Positions 8,866-20,089 are shown, counted from the stretch's first letter. The stretch is DNA of 64,000 bases from Alphaproteobacteria bacterium (GCA_016869715.1 VGDM01000001.1:236943-300942); one strand, 5' to 3'. Notes: a model not told the origin generated them from the letters alone. Translations and numbers: made by a program.

Positions 8866-9504
8866 CTAGAGGGAAAAATATCGCCATAGGATATACAGAA
8901 GCACACGATGCGCGCCGATCGGTGTGGCGAGTTCGCTATTCACGCCTTCAAACACCACGGAAATCTTACGGCGAAAAATCTCGGGAAAGCGGCTCCATTG
9001 AAACTGCGTGGGGCTCACACCCCAATCCATCGCCTCCAGCGCCGGGGCTTGCGGCAGGTTAAATAGCCGCGTGCGTGCGGCTTCATCCAACTGCACCTTG
9101 CGCGCCGGGTTGAAGTCGACATCGCCGCCTGAGGATGAAAAATGATATTCGCAGTGTTGCAGCAATTTCGCGCGCGGGAAAAGATCGCGTAGGAACATGC
9201 CTTCTCTCCAGCCTGGATGGCAGCAGATGGTATCGGGGCGGAAGCCTTCGCTGCGCAGATCAACTAAGGCCCGCGCGACGGCCTGCGCACGTCGGCTGGA
9301 AGCCTCCATCGGGCGCAGATAGCGATGTGTTTGCTCGCCCGCCCCTTGCGGTTCCGGGTAGCGGATGTGGGTGACACTAGGCAGCGCGATATTCTCCCGC
9401 TCCCCAAGGCCAATCACCCGCGCGCCGGGGCGCGCGGCAATCATCGGCGCCAAATGGCGATACTGGCCGGGGAAATTTTGGTGAATGAAGAGCGCCTGAA
9501 CCAA
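8866..9504 (-). pseudogene. Truncated family-4 glycosyltransferase, N-terminal domain only
   Basis: The frame begins (TTG 9504) with LFIHQNFPGQYRHLAP and includes RPDTICCHPGWREGMFLRD and DWGVSPTQFQWSRFP. These are typical of the N-terminal half of the GT4-type glycosyltransferases in which this domain precedes the usual nucleotide-sugar-binding half. Similarity stops after ISVVFEGVNSELATP. The C-terminal Rossmann domain of roughly 180-200 residues, with its ExxxxxxxE motif, is missing and is replaced by about 15 unrelated residues. Such a product would lack the donor-binding site. The 142 bases between the pseudouridine synthase stop and this frame (8724-8865) hold no recognisable gene and are visibly poorer in GC, which fits a deletion or insertion scar. 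Confidence 0.7.
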
Positions 9505-9625
9505 GCCAACCCATCCTGAAGCCAACTGCCGCGAAAACCGGCATTTGCCGGGCGCGCGCAATTGCCCCCTTGGCGGGGCGGCGCGAAGCCCTGACAATGG
9601 CGCCTAATCAGGAGAGAAAGGCCCC

Positions 9626-10375
9626 ATGACATTTAATTTCACCGGCAAGAAGGTTTTGGTCGCAGGCGGCAGCCGCGGCATTGGGCGTTCTATTGCGCTG
9701 GGCTTCGCTGCCGGCGGGGCTGCGGTTTCCATCTGCGCCCGTGGCGCTGCCGGGCTGGAAGCCACGCGGGCGGAGATTGCTGCCCATGGTGTCGCGGCCC
9801 ATGTCATGCCCGCAGACCTTGCCAATCAGGCGCAGATTGAAGCCTGGGTGGCGGCTGCGGCTGCGGCGCTCGGCGGCGTGGATGTGCTAGTGAATAATGC
9901 CTCGGGCTTTGGCATGGCCGATACGGAAGATGGCTGGCAGAAAAGCCTGGATGTGGATGTGATGGCGACGGTCCGCGCCTCCCGCGCCGCGCTGCCTTTT
10001 TTGCGCGCGGCTAAGGGGTGCATCGTGAATACCACCTCCATCTCCGGCCTTGGGCCTTCGGTGCGCACGCCGGCCTATGCGGCGGTGAAGGCGCTGGTCA
10101 TCAATTACACGGCATCCCAGGCGGCGGGCCTCGCCAAGGATGGCGTGCGCGTGAATGCCATTGCGCCGGGATCCATCGAATTCCCGGGCGGCATGTGGGA
10201 AGAACGCAAAACCACCGACCCCACACTATACGGGCGAATCTTGGCGAGTATCCCCTTCGGCCGCTACGGCACGCCAGAAGAAGTGGCCAATGCTGCGCTG
10301 TTCCTGGCATCCCCCCTCGCGGGCTGGATCACGGGGCAGACCCTTGTCGTGGATGGCGGCCAGACCCTGACCTGA
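9626..10375 (+). CDS. SDR-family NAD(P)-dependent oxidoreductase
   Basis: A 249-residue classical short-chain dehydrogenase/reductase. The cofactor loop is AGGSRGIGRSIA near residue 14, NNASG follows near residue 90, and the catalytic Ser-Tyr-Lys set appears as NTTSISG and YAAVKALV (Tyr about 152, Lys about 156). The C-terminus VNAIAPGSIEFPGG and ITGQTLVVDGGQ are standard. It has a good GGAGAGAAAGG ribosome-binding site. The genomic context gives no hint of substrate. Its 3' end is followed by 170 nt of upstream region for katG. Confidence 0.9.
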   Translation: MTFNFTGKKVLVAGGSRGIGRSIALGFAAGGAAVSICARGAAGLEATRAEIAAHGVAAHVMPADLANQAQIEAWVAAAAAALGGVDVLVNNASGFGMADTEDGWQKSLDVDVMATVRASRAALPFLRAAKGCIVNTTSISGLGPSVRTPAYAAVKALVINYTASQAAGLAKDGVRVNAIAPGSIEFPGGMWEERKTTDPTLYGRILASIPFGRYGTPEEVANAALFLASPLAGWITGQTLVVDGGQTLT

Positions 10376-10527
10376 TGGATCATCCAGCCCGTGAATTAAA
10401 AACTTCAAAATTATGAGTTAGACAGTTTGCCTAGGCTGGCCTAGTCACTTTCGCAGAGTGCCGGGACGTCTGGGCAAGGCGTGATCCGGCGCCATGTCAG
10501 CGGGGCGGGCTTCGCCCCGAACCATAG

Positions 10528-12750
<2,223 letters not shown>

Positions 12751-12775
12751 GGTTGCAATGCAGGAATTTTACCGG

Positions 12776-12806
12776 GGGCGTCGGTTTGAAGCCGGCGCCC
12801 TTTTTT
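12776..12806 (+). terminator. Rho-independent terminator of katG
   Basis: A 9-bp stem (gggcgtcgg at 12776-12784 pairing with ccggcgccc at 12792-12800, one G-T pair) has a 7-nt loop and is followed directly by six T. It begins 25 nt after the katG stop, making katG a single-gene transcript and separating it from the amidase operon. Confidence 0.9.
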
Positions 12807-12875
12807 CATGCTTGACGCGTGGCATGGGTCAGGGGACGCTCAACCCCTACGAAGCCTGTCTTGGGAGAGACCCCT

Positions 12876-13169
12876 ATGCCCGAACCCGACCCCGAAACCG
12901 AATTCGATATCGCGCTGGCGCGCGCCGGGGTAGTTGTACCACCGGGACGGCGGGCCGCGATGATGGAAGGCTTTCGCGCATGGCTTGACATGCGGAAGCT
13001 TCTCAATGAAGCCATGCCGCTCACGACTGAACCTGCTTTCGCGCTGACGCAGCCGGCGGGGCCCCGAGCATTTTCGAGCCAAGCAGGATCGCTTGGCGAC
13101 TCGGAAAATGCGATCAAACAAAATTTTGGAGGCGGTTCGCCGCGTCATGACGCGGCGAGGCGGCCCTAA
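12876..13169 (+). CDS. AtzG-like small amidase partner (DUF4089-like) with repeat-derived tail
   Basis: A 97-residue protein encoded immediately before an amidase, with zero spacing. Residues 10-60 (IALARAGVVVPPGRRAAMM, then an Arg/Trp/Leu-rich helix and PLTTEPAFAL) resemble the small AtzG/DUF4089 proteins. These GatC-like helical partners wrap around AtzE-type amidases. From about residue 64 the sequence is unlike the family and is encoded by a dispersed palindromic repeat (13066-13131) plus an 18-bp palindrome. The native protein probably ended near FALTQP. The start ATG 12876 has GGGAGAGA 7 nt upstream. The family call is by pattern and context; the operon position is the strongest support. 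Confidence 0.6.
   Translation: MPEPDPETEFDIALARAGVVVPPGRRAAMMEGFRAWLDMRKLLNEAMPLTTEPAFALTQPAGPRAFSSQAGSLGDSENAIKQNFGGGSPRHDAARRP
13066..13131 (-). repeat. Dispersed palindromic repeat, copy 1
   Basis: Read on the minus strand this segment matches 59481-59546: over the 55-nt core (13066-13120 against 59492-59546) I count 47 identities and no gaps. Each copy is itself an imperfect palindrome with arms gcattttc...gaaaatgc. This copy lies inside the 3' end of the AtzG-like gene and is translated. Similar AT-cored palindromic repeats are common between genes in Alphaproteobacteria. Confidence 0.8.
13139..13156. repeat. Perfect 18-bp palindrome
   Basis: gccgcgtcatgacgcggc reads identically on both strands. 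It sits 8 nt beyond repeat copy 1 and 14 nt before the amidase start, still inside the AtzG-like frame. It may be part of the same mosaic repeat or an operator; it has no loop and no T tract, so it is not a terminator. Confidence 0.7.
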
Positions 13170-14561
13170 ATGAGTGCGCATGTTCCTTCCCTCGCGGAAG
13201 CCTCAGCCGGCATTACTGCTGGTACGCTTTCGCCGGTCACGCTGACGGAAGCGGCGCTCGCGCGCATTGCCGCGCTTGATCCGAAGCTGAATGCGTTTAT
13301 CACCATCACGGCTGATCGCGCGCGCCGCGCTGCAGCCCTGGCCGAGGCTGAGATCAAGGCCGGCAGAAAGCGCGGGCCTTTGCATGGGATCCCCTATGCA
13401 CTCAAGGATATTTACGATGTGGCCGGGGTGCGTACCACGGCACATTCCAAGCTGCTGATTGACAATGTAGCGCGCGAAGACGCTGCCAGCACCGCCAGGC
13501 TGGAAGCCGCCGGCATGGTGCTGCTCGGCAAGCTTTCGACGCATGAATTCGCCCGTGGCGGCCCCACCGATGTACTGCCCTTCCCCAATGCGAAAAACCC
13601 CTGGAACACCGCCCATTTCGCTGGCGGGTCAAGCAGCGGTTCCGGCGTTGCCGTCGCCTCTGGCATGGTCGGGCTTGCCATGGGCAGTGACACGGGCGGT
13701 TCCATCCGATTGCCCGCCACTTTTTGTGGCGTGGTTGGGATGAAGGCCACCTATGGCGTGATCAGCCGGCGCGGCGTGGTGCCGCTTTCATTCACGCTGG
13801 ATCATGCGGGGCCGCTGACGCGCACGGTCGCGGATTGCGCTTTGGCAATGCAGTTGCTGGCTGGGTATGATCCGGGCGATCCGGGCTCGGCGCCGGAAGC
13901 CGTGCCGGATTACGGCGCCGATCTGCGCAAGGGCGTTACGGGCCTCACGATCGGGCGCGCGCGTGCCTACGACATTGAAGCGGGGGTGGATCAAGAAGTT
14001 ATGGCCGCGGTGGATGCGGCGGCCGAACAATGGCGCGCGCTGGGGGCCAGGATTGTTGATGTGGTGCTGCCCAGCAAGCAGCGCATGGATGCCTGCATTC
14101 AGACCATTCTTCTCGCGGAAGGTTTCGCCATTCATGGTGAGTGGCTGCGCACCCGCCCGCAGGATTATGGCCGCGTGACGCGCGAACGCCTGATGATGGG
14201 CGCCTTCGTCACCGGCGGAGAATATGTTCAGGCGCAGCGGCTGCGCAGGATCACCACGGTTGAGGTGGATGCGGTGCTGGCCGGTTGTGATGCGATTTTA
14301 TGTGCGGGGAACCCAACCGCCGCGCCGCGTGTGGTGGATGTGGATGAAGGACCGTTCCGCAAATCCCATCCCATCACCGGCTCCTTCAACGCCACTGGCC
14401 ATCCTGCACTGGCGCTGCCCTGCGGCTTTGGCGCTACCGGCCTGCCCTTGGGGCTGCAATTGATCGGGCGGAAATATGGGGAAGCCATGCTGCTGCGTAT
14501 CGCGCAGGCTTATGAACAGGCAGCAGGGTGGGTTGCGCGGCGGCCTGAATTGGGCCTCTGA
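13170..14561 (+). CDS. Amidase (amidase-signature family, AtzE/GatA-like)
   Basis: A 463-residue amidase-signature hydrolase. The catalytic Lys is in HGIPYALKDIYDVAG (about residue 79). The Ser-rich motif FAGGSSSGSGVAVASGM near residue 151 supplies the cis-Ser and nucleophile, and GSDTGGSIRLPA follows. Length and the preceding AtzG-like gene fit an AtzE-type heterodimeric amidohydrolase, a group that includes 1-carboxybiuret hydrolase. Use as tRNA amidotransferase GatA is unlikely because no gatB or gatC is present. The start ATG directly abuts the stop of the preceding gene, so coupling is likely. The substrate is probably a linear amide or ureide released by the adjacent cyclic amidohydrolase (inference). 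Confidence 0.88.
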   Translation: MSAHVPSLAEASAGITAGTLSPVTLTEAALARIAALDPKLNAFITITADRARRAAALAEAEIKAGRKRGPLHGIPYALKDIYDVAGVRTTAHSKLLIDNVAREDAASTARLEAAGMVLLGKLSTHEFARGGPTDVLPFPNAKNPWNTAHFAGGSSSGSGVAVASGMVGLAMGSDTGGSIRLPATFCGVVGMKATYGVISRRGVVPLSFTLDHAGPLTRTVADCALAMQLLAGYDPGDPGSAPEAVPDYGADLRKGVTGLTIGRARAYDIEAGVDQEVMAAVDAAAEQWRALGARIVDVVLPSKQRMDACIQTILLAEGFAIHGEWLRTRPQDYGRVTRERLMMGAFVTGGEYVQAQRLRRITTVEVDAVLAGCDAILCAGNPTAAPRVVDVDEGPFRKSHPITGSFNATGHPALALPCGFGATGLPLGLQLIGRKYGEAMLLRIAQAYEQAAGWVARRPELGL

Positions 14562-14620
14562 TCTTTTCACCCACCCCAGGTTAATGCGATGAAGCGTCAC
14601 CAGATGCGGAGGATTAAGCC

Positions 14621-15952
14621 ATGGCGCCTTTCGACCTTGCCCTGAAGGGCGGAGAATGTGTGATGCCTTGGGGGCTGGAACGTGCCGATATCGGCATTCG
14701 CGCCGGGCGCATCGCTTCCATTGGTGATCTGACCCAGGCGGACGCCGCGCAGACTTTGGATTGCAAAGGGCTTCATGTGCTGCCCGGCCTTATTGATCCG
14801 CATGTGCATTTGCGCGACCCCGGCGACCCGAAGGTGGAAACCATGGAAACCGGCACCCGCGCTGCGGTGCTGGGCGGCCTTGCGGCGGTTTTCGATATGC
14901 CGAATACCGCGCCTTCCATCACCAATACCGAAAGGCTGAATGCCAAGCGTGATTTCGTGAGTGGCCACGCCTGGTGCGATATCGGGATTTATGTCGGCGG
15001 CACCAAGACGAATATCGCGGAACTGGCAGCGCTTGAACTTGAGCCCAATGTCTGCGCCATCAAGATTTTTGCGGGGTCCTCCACCGGAGATTTGCTGGTG
15101 GAGGATGATGAAAGCCTGGAAGCGGTGATGCGTTCTGGCCGTCGCGCCATTTGCTATCATTCGGAAGATGAATATCGCCTGCGAGCGCGCAGGCCCATGT
15201 TCACGCCCGGCATGCCGCATATCAACCATCAGGAATGGCGTGATGTGGAAACGGCGCTGCTCGGCACGCGCCGGCTGATGGCGCTGGCGCGCAAGACCGG
15301 GCGGCGCGCGCATATCCTGCATGTCTCAACCGCGGAGGAATTGGCCTATCTGGTGGATTACCGAGATGTCGCTAGCTGCGAAGTGCTGCTCAATCACCTC
15401 ACGCAAACCGATGAAGCCTATGGGCGGCTTGGCGGCTATGCGGTGATGAACCCGCCCATTCGTGGCGCGCGGCATCTGGAAGCGGCCTGGAAGGCAGTGG
15501 CCGATGGCACGGTGTATTGCGTCGGTTCAGACCATGCACCGCATTCCCGCGCGGCGAAGGAACGCCCCTGGCCCGATACTGCGGCGGGGCTCACGGGTAT
15601 TCAAACCATAGTGCCGCTGATGCTGGATCATGTGAGCGCCGGGCGGCTTTCCCTGCCGCGCCTTGCCGAATTGATGTGTGCGGGCCCCGCGCGGATTTAT
15701 GGCGCCAAGACCAAGGGGCGGCTTGCGGTTGGCATAGATGGCGATGTGACCGTTGTTGATATGAAAAAAACGCGCACAATCGAAGATAGCTGGATTGTCT
15801 CGCCATGTGGCTGGACACCTTTTGCTGGGCATCGCTGCAGCGGCTGGCCGGTGATGACAGTGGTGCGCGGGCATATCGCCATGCGCGATGATGAAGTGCT
15901 GGGCGCGCCGCAGGGCCGGCCTGTAGAATTCATTGATACCAGGCACGCTTGA
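14621..15952 (+). CDS. Dihydroorotase-family cyclic amidohydrolase
   Basis: A 443-residue TIM-barrel amidohydrolase. Metal-binding HVH lies in PGLIDPHVHLRDPG near residue 60, the bridging carboxylated Lys in AIKIFAGSSTG, further His in CYHSED and HILHVSTAEE, and the catalytic Asp in GSDHAPH. This set fits dihydroorotase and related hydantoinase/allantoinase enzymes. A GGAGG ribosome-binding site precedes ATG 14621. In sequence it could serve pyrimidine synthesis (pyrC). No pyrB is adjacent, and the amidase, nitroreductase and amidohydrolase neighbours suggest a degradative role on a cyclic imide or ureide. The two readings cannot be separated from sequence alone. Confidence 0.85.
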   Translation: MAPFDLALKGGECVMPWGLERADIGIRAGRIASIGDLTQADAAQTLDCKGLHVLPGLIDPHVHLRDPGDPKVETMETGTRAAVLGGLAAVFDMPNTAPSITNTERLNAKRDFVSGHAWCDIGIYVGGTKTNIAELAALELEPNVCAIKIFAGSSTGDLLVEDDESLEAVMRSGRRAICYHSEDEYRLRARRPMFTPGMPHINHQEWRDVETALLGTRRLMALARKTGRRAHILHVSTAEELAYLVDYRDVASCEVLLNHLTQTDEAYGRLGGYAVMNPPIRGARHLEAAWKAVADGTVYCVGSDHAPHSRAAKERPWPDTAAGLTGIQTIVPLMLDHVSAGRLSLPRLAELMCAGPARIYGAKTKGRLAVGIDGDVTVVDMKKTRTIEDSWIVSPCGWTPFAGHRCSGWPVMTVVRGHIAMRDDEVLGAPQGRPVEFIDTRHA

Positions 15953-16647
15953 TGCCGGACGCCGCGGCGCAACAGGCGGTGGAAGCAGCGATAACCTCTC
16001 GCCGTTCCATCCGCGCCTTTTTGCTGAAGCCCGTGCCGCAGGCGGATGTTGAACATTTACTGAATGTCGCGGCGCGCGCCCCTTCGGGCAGCAATATCCA
16101 GCCCTGGAAGGTGCATGCCCTGACCGGCGCACCACTGCAGCGCTTGTGCGATACGCTGATGGCGGAACACGCAAGCGGCATCACCCCGGAAGCCGAATAC
16201 CAATACTATCCGCGCAAGTTTTTTGAGCCCTATCACGGCCGCCGCCGCAAGGTCGGTTGGGATCTTTATGCGCTGCTCGGTATTGCGAAGGGCGAGAACG
16301 AACGCATGCGCGCGCAACATGGCCGCAATCTGATTTTTTTTGGCGCGCCGGTTGGCTTGATCTTCACCATCCATCGCGATCTGGAACAGGGTTCCTGGCT
16401 GGATTACGGCATGTTCCTGGAAAATGTGATGGTGGCAGCGCGCGGCATGGGCTTGGATACCTGCCCGCAAGCGGCCTTCATGCCCCATCACCGCACCATC
16501 CAAATCATGCTGGAAATCCCGCCTGAGCAAATGCTTGTCTGCGGCATGGCGCTTGGCTATGCGGACCCGGATGCGGTGGAGAATGGCTTGGTGACGGAAC
16601 GCGCGCCGGCGCGGGAATTTGCGCGTTTCGCCGGTTGGGGTGCATGA
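15952..16647 (+). CDS. Nitroreductase-family flavoprotein
   Basis: A 231-residue FMN-dependent oxidoreductase of the nitroreductase fold. RRSIRAFL near residue 20 and ARAPSGSNIQPWKVHAL near residue 42 are the FMN-binding signatures. GLDTCPQAAFMPHH and VCGMALGYADPD form the C-terminal FMN and dimer contacts. The ATG shares one base with the preceding TGA (TGATG), so translation is coupled to the dihydroorotase-family gene. It probably reduces a nitro group, a conjugated ring or free flavin with NAD(P)H, but the substrate is not evident. Confidence 0.88.
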   Translation: MPDAAAQQAVEAAITSRRSIRAFLLKPVPQADVEHLLNVAARAPSGSNIQPWKVHALTGAPLQRLCDTLMAEHASGITPEAEYQYYPRKFFEPYHGRRRKVGWDLYALLGIAKGENERMRAQHGRNLIFFGAPVGLIFTIHRDLEQGSWLDYGMFLENVMVAARGMGLDTCPQAAFMPHHRTIQIMLEIPPEQMLVCGMALGYADPDAVENGLVTERAPAREFARFAGWGA

Positions 16648-16660
16648 CAAGGGACCTGCC

Positions 16661-17515
16661 ATGAAGCCCTGCCTGCCGTCACTCGCCACCACGCCGCGCC
16701 CTTCCTGGCGCGCGCCAGCACTTTCCTGCGACTGCCATTTCCATATCTTTGGGCCCTATGATCGCTTCCCGCTCGATGCTGGGCGGCATTATGACCCGCA
16801 GGCAGCGACCATTGCCGATTACCAGCGCATGGCCGCGGCACTTGGCATTGAACGCATGGTGATTGTGCAGCCAAGTGTCTATGGCACGCGGAATGACGTC
16901 TCGCTTGATGCCGCGGAACAATTCGGCCTGGACCGCGCGCGCGTTGTTGTCGTGATTGACGATAGTTTTGATGATGCTGCGCTGAGGAAACTGCATGCGC
17001 GCGGCACGCGTGGCGTGCGCTTCAATGCTGTCAGCGGCAATGGCACGCCGCTTGAACGGTTGGAAGCTTTGGCGCGGCGCATCGCACCGCTCGGCTGGCA
17101 TTTGCAGCTTTATGCCGAGGGCCATCAAATACCGGAATTGGCGCCGCGTCTGGCGACACTACCAGTGCCGGTGGTGGTGGATCACATGGGCGGGGTGAAA
17201 ACCAGCGAAGGGCTGCATGGTGCGGGCTTCGAGGCGTTGCTCAAGATGCTGGAAAGCCCGCAATGCTGGGTGAAGATTTCCGGCTATCGCCTCTCTGACG
17301 GGCCGCCCTTTGCCGATGTTGCACCCTTCGCGCGTGCGCTTTTGGATGCCGCGCCGGATCGCGCCGTGTGGGGCACGGATTGGCCGCATCCAAGTTTGCA
17401 GCATTGGATGCCGGAAGATGGCCATTTGCTCGATCTGTTGGGCCAATGGGCGCCGAGTGATGCGGAACGCTACCGCGTGCTTGTCGAAAACCCCGCTCGG
17501 CTTTACGGGTTTTGA
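16661..17515 (+). CDS. Amidohydrolase-2 family protein (PDC-lactonase-like)
   Basis: A 284-residue metal-dependent hydrolase. CDCHFHIFGPYDRFPL near residue 20 is the N-terminal signature shared with 2-pyrone-4,6-dicarboxylate lactonase-like enzymes (COG3618). VVDHMGGV and WGTDWPHP supply the later His and Asp ligands. The start ATG 16661 is chosen because the domain begins just after it and it lies 13 nt past the nitroreductase stop. As the last gene of the operon it would hydrolyse a lactone or ring product of the upstream steps. That role is inferred from order only. Confidence 0.85.
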   Translation: MKPCLPSLATTPRPSWRAPALSCDCHFHIFGPYDRFPLDAGRHYDPQAATIADYQRMAAALGIERMVIVQPSVYGTRNDVSLDAAEQFGLDRARVVVVIDDSFDDAALRKLHARGTRGVRFNAVSGNGTPLERLEALARRIAPLGWHLQLYAEGHQIPELAPRLATLPVPVVVDHMGGVKTSEGLHGAGFEALLKMLESPQCWVKISGYRLSDGPPFADVAPFARALLDAAPDRAVWGTDWPHPSLQHWMPEDGHLLDLLGQWAPSDAERYRVLVENPARLYGF

Positions 17516-17546
17516 ATAAGGGGCATCGCATTTTGAGTGGGGGGCA

Positions 17547-18278
17547 TTACGCGCTCCGCGCCGCGGCGATCAGCGCATTGAAGCGCCGCACGACGGCGGG
17601 CAGGCCTTCAAAGATGCTCTGCGAAATCAGGAAATGGCCGATAGAGATTTCGGTCACCTCCTCCATCCGCGCAATATCGCTTACCGTGTCATAACTCAGT
17701 CCATGCCCAGCATGGCAGAGCAAGCCCGCGCGCCGTGCCGCTGCAACACCTGTCTGCAAGCGCGCCAATTGCCTGGGCCTGTCGGCTACCGGCCCTTCGG
17801 CATAGGTGCCCGTATGCAATTCAATCGCAGCCGCACCAATCGCCGCAGCCGCTTCGATCTGCGCCGCATCGGCTTCAATGAAAATCGAAACGCGCACATT
17901 GGCCGCCCGCAGCCGCGCGACGGCGTCGCGCAAAAACGGCCCGGCACGCAGCACGTTCAAGCCGCCTTCCGTTGTCAGCTCCGCACGCTTTTCCGGCACG
18001 ATGCAGCAACAAGGCGGGCGGATACGCTCGGCGAAGGCAACCATTTCCTCGGTCGCCGCCATTTCGAAATTGAGCGGCGCCGTGATCTCCGCACGAATAC
18101 GCCCTACATCGCGGTCCCTGATGTGGCGGCGATCTTCACGGAGATGAACGGTAATGCCATCCGCCCCGGCTTCCACCGCGATGCGTGCAGCTTCTACAGG
18201 GCAGGGATGCGTCCCACCACGCGCATTGCGCAGTGTCGCCACATGATCAACATTCACCGATAGGTCGAGATGCTTCAC
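17547..18278 (-). CDS. pdxJ: Pyridoxine 5'-phosphate synthase
   Basis: A 243-residue TIM-barrel enzyme that condenses 3-amino-2-oxopropyl phosphate with deoxyxylulose phosphate to give pyridoxine phosphate. The N-terminus [16 protein letters not shown] and the [16 protein letters not shown] segment are diagnostic. Glu and His residues near GLSYDTV and EISIGHFL follow the family pattern. Its ATG overlaps the pdxA stop by 4 nt (ATGA), so the two consecutive vitamin B6 enzymes are translationally coupled. Confidence 0.97.
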   Translation of the reverse strand: MKHLDLSVNVDHVATLRNARGGTHPCPVEAARIAVEAGADGITVHLREDRRHIRDRDVGRIRAEITAPLNFEMAATEEMVAFAERIRPPCCCIVPEKRAELTTEGGLNVLRAGPFLRDAVARLRAANVRVSIFIEADAAQIEAAAAIGAAAIELHTGTYAEGPVADRPRQLARLQTGVAAARRAGLLCHAGHGLSYDTVSDIARMEEVTEISIGHFLISQSIFEGLPAVVRRFNALIAAARSA

Positions 18279-19246
18279 GCCAAACCTCTTTTTTCAGCAA
18301 GCTGCCAAGCGAGCCGGATGGCCGCCATCAGCGAAGCAGGATCGGCCAGCCCCTTGCCGGCAATATCCAAGGCCGTGCCGTGGTCGGGGCTGGTGCGGAT
18401 GATGGAAAGCCCGAGTGTCACATTGACGCCACCTGCCATGTCAATCGTCTTGATCGGGATCAGTGCCTGATCGTGATAAAGACAGATCGCCGCGTCATAG
18501 CCAGGCCGCGCGAGCGCCGTGAACATGGTATCGGGCGGCATCGGCCCGCGCGCATCAATGCCTTCCGCGCGAAGCGCCGCAATTGCGGGGGCAATGATGT
18601 CAATTTCCTCCCGCCCCATGGTACCGGCTTCCCCGGCATGAGGATTCAAACCTGCAATCGCGAGGCGCGGCGCGGCAATGCCGAAATCGCGCTTGAGCGC
18701 CGCGTCCACGATGCGCGTTGTCTCCTGGATCAATGCGGGCGTCAGCTGTGCAATCACCTTGCCCAAAGCCTCATGCACCGTCACCGGCACAACGCGGAGT
18801 TCCGGGCTGGCCAGCATCATCACGGGTGGCACGCTGGTGCCGGCCAATTCGCCGAGGAATTCCGTATGGCCGGGATGCGGAAAGCCGGCGGCGGTCAGGC
18901 TTGCCTTCTGGATCGGATTGGTCACCACACCCGCCGCGCGGCCCGATTTGGCGAGCGCCACTGCTTCCTCAATCGCTCCAATTACGGCGCCTGCATGGGC
19001 TGGGTTGGGCTTGCCGGGGACGACCGGCACGGCCAGGGGACGATGCAGGATTGGCAGCGCCTGCCAGAAGGCCGTACCCGCCTCCTCAGCCACCGAAATC
19101 CGCGCCACCGGTACGCCGAAATCGCGCGTCGCATCGTCAATCAGCGCAAAACACGGGCCGCTGCCGCGCAAGGCGCGCCAGGCGCCGGCGGTGATTTCCG
19201 CGCCGATCCCGGCGGGCTCACCCATGGTCAGGATCAGCGGCTTCAT
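18275..19246 (-). CDS. pdxA: 4-hydroxythreonine-4-phosphate dehydrogenase
   Basis: A 323-residue NAD-dependent dehydrogenase in pyridoxal phosphate synthesis; its product feeds PdxJ encoded next. Diagnostic segments are [12 protein letters not shown] at the N-terminus, [11 protein letters not shown] with its metal-binding His, and [16 protein letters not shown] and [11 protein letters not shown] with further His ligands. Length is normal. It leads the pdxA-pdxJ pair. A 60-nt gap with no clear signals separates it from the ATP12 gene upstream. Confidence 0.97.
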   Translation of the reverse strand: MKPLILTMGEPAGIGAEITAGAWRALRGSGPCFALIDDATRDFGVPVARISVAEEAGTAFWQALPILHRPLAVPVVPGKPNPAHAGAVIGAIEEAVALAKSGRAAGVVTNPIQKASLTAAGFPHPGHTEFLGELAGTSVPPVMMLASPELRVVPVTVHEALGKVIAQLTPALIQETTRIVDAALKRDFGIAAPRLAIAGLNPHAGEAGTMGREEIDIIAPAIAALRAEGIDARGPMPPDTMFTALARPGYDAAICLYHDQALIPIKTIDMAGGVNVTLGLSIIRTSPDHGTALDIAGKGLADPASLMAAIRLAWQLAEKRGLA

Positions 19247-19306
19247 GGCTGCTTATTAGGCCGAAAGCCCGGGCAATGAAATCGCCGGCGCGACAATGCG
19301 ATGGCC

Positions 19307-20014
19307 TCATCCCGCTATCAGCGCCATGAAACGCGCCGCCAGCCTGACCTCAGCCAACCGATCCGCGCGGCGCGCTGCGGCTTCATCATCGCTGCCCCAG
19401 AATTCCTCCTGATACAGCTCATCCACGGTGGCCAGGCGATGCGCTTCCTCGGCATCCAGCCGCCCAAGGCTGAGGGCGAGGCCAAGCACCAGACTGCCCA
19501 AGGCCGGCACGGCAACACCGAGCGCGGCCAGCCCCGCCGCATCATGCCGCACAACGGCGGCCTCAAGGGCGGCCAGGCTTGCAGGGGCTTGCGGCACCGG
19601 CATCAGGCCCCGCGTGGTGCTAAGCGGCGCATCCAGGGCCAGCGCGGCCCAGTCCAGCACTGGCTGCCAGGCTTCCGCCTGCCGGGCGGCCAGGCGGTGA
19701 TCCTCGGCCCGGTAACAGAGCAGGTCAGTTTCACCATATCTGGCGAGGTCTTCGACCATGGCCTTCGGATCTGGCGCGATCCGTTCCTGGGCGGCGCCCA
19801 AGAGCCGGGACAGGGGGACATCATCCTGGCGCAATGCGCCTCCCTTGGTGCCGCCGGCCTGGTGCCATTCCTCGGCAATCGCCTCCGCCAAGGGGCGGCT
19901 TTTGGTGGTGAGGATATTGCCGCCCGGCAGCCGCAAAGGGCGGCCATCCAGCACCACCCCATAGCTGCCTTCAAGCCTTGGCACGGCCAGGGCCGCTTCC
20001 CAGAAACGCTTCAT
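19307..20014 (-). CDS. ATP12-family F1-ATPase assembly chaperone
   Basis: A 235-residue protein whose N-terminus (FWEAALAVPRLEGSYGVVLDGRPLRLPGG) and LAEAIAEEWHQAGG match the ATP12 family. In mitochondria ATP12 binds the F1 alpha subunit during assembly; the family is widespread in Alphaproteobacteria. The central TDLLCYRAEDH and later acidic helices are also typical. It lies immediately upstream of pdxA in the same direction. The role in this bacterium is taken from the family. Confidence 0.9.
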   Translation of the reverse strand: MKRFWEAALAVPRLEGSYGVVLDGRPLRLPGGNILTTKSRPLAEAIAEEWHQAGGTKGGALRQDDVPLSRLLGAAQERIAPDPKAMVEDLARYGETDLLCYRAEDHRLAARQAEAWQPVLDWAALALDAPLSTTRGLMPVPQAPASLAALEAAVVRHDAAGLAALGVAVPALGSLVLGLALSLGRLDAEEAHRLATVDELYQEEFWGSDDEAAARRADRLAEVRLAARFMALIAG

Positions 20015-20089
20015 GGATTTGCATTTAGCGGGTCGGAAGCCAAAGAAAAGCGGTGCTGCTGCATTTGGAGCCCAGGTCGCTGATCCGAC

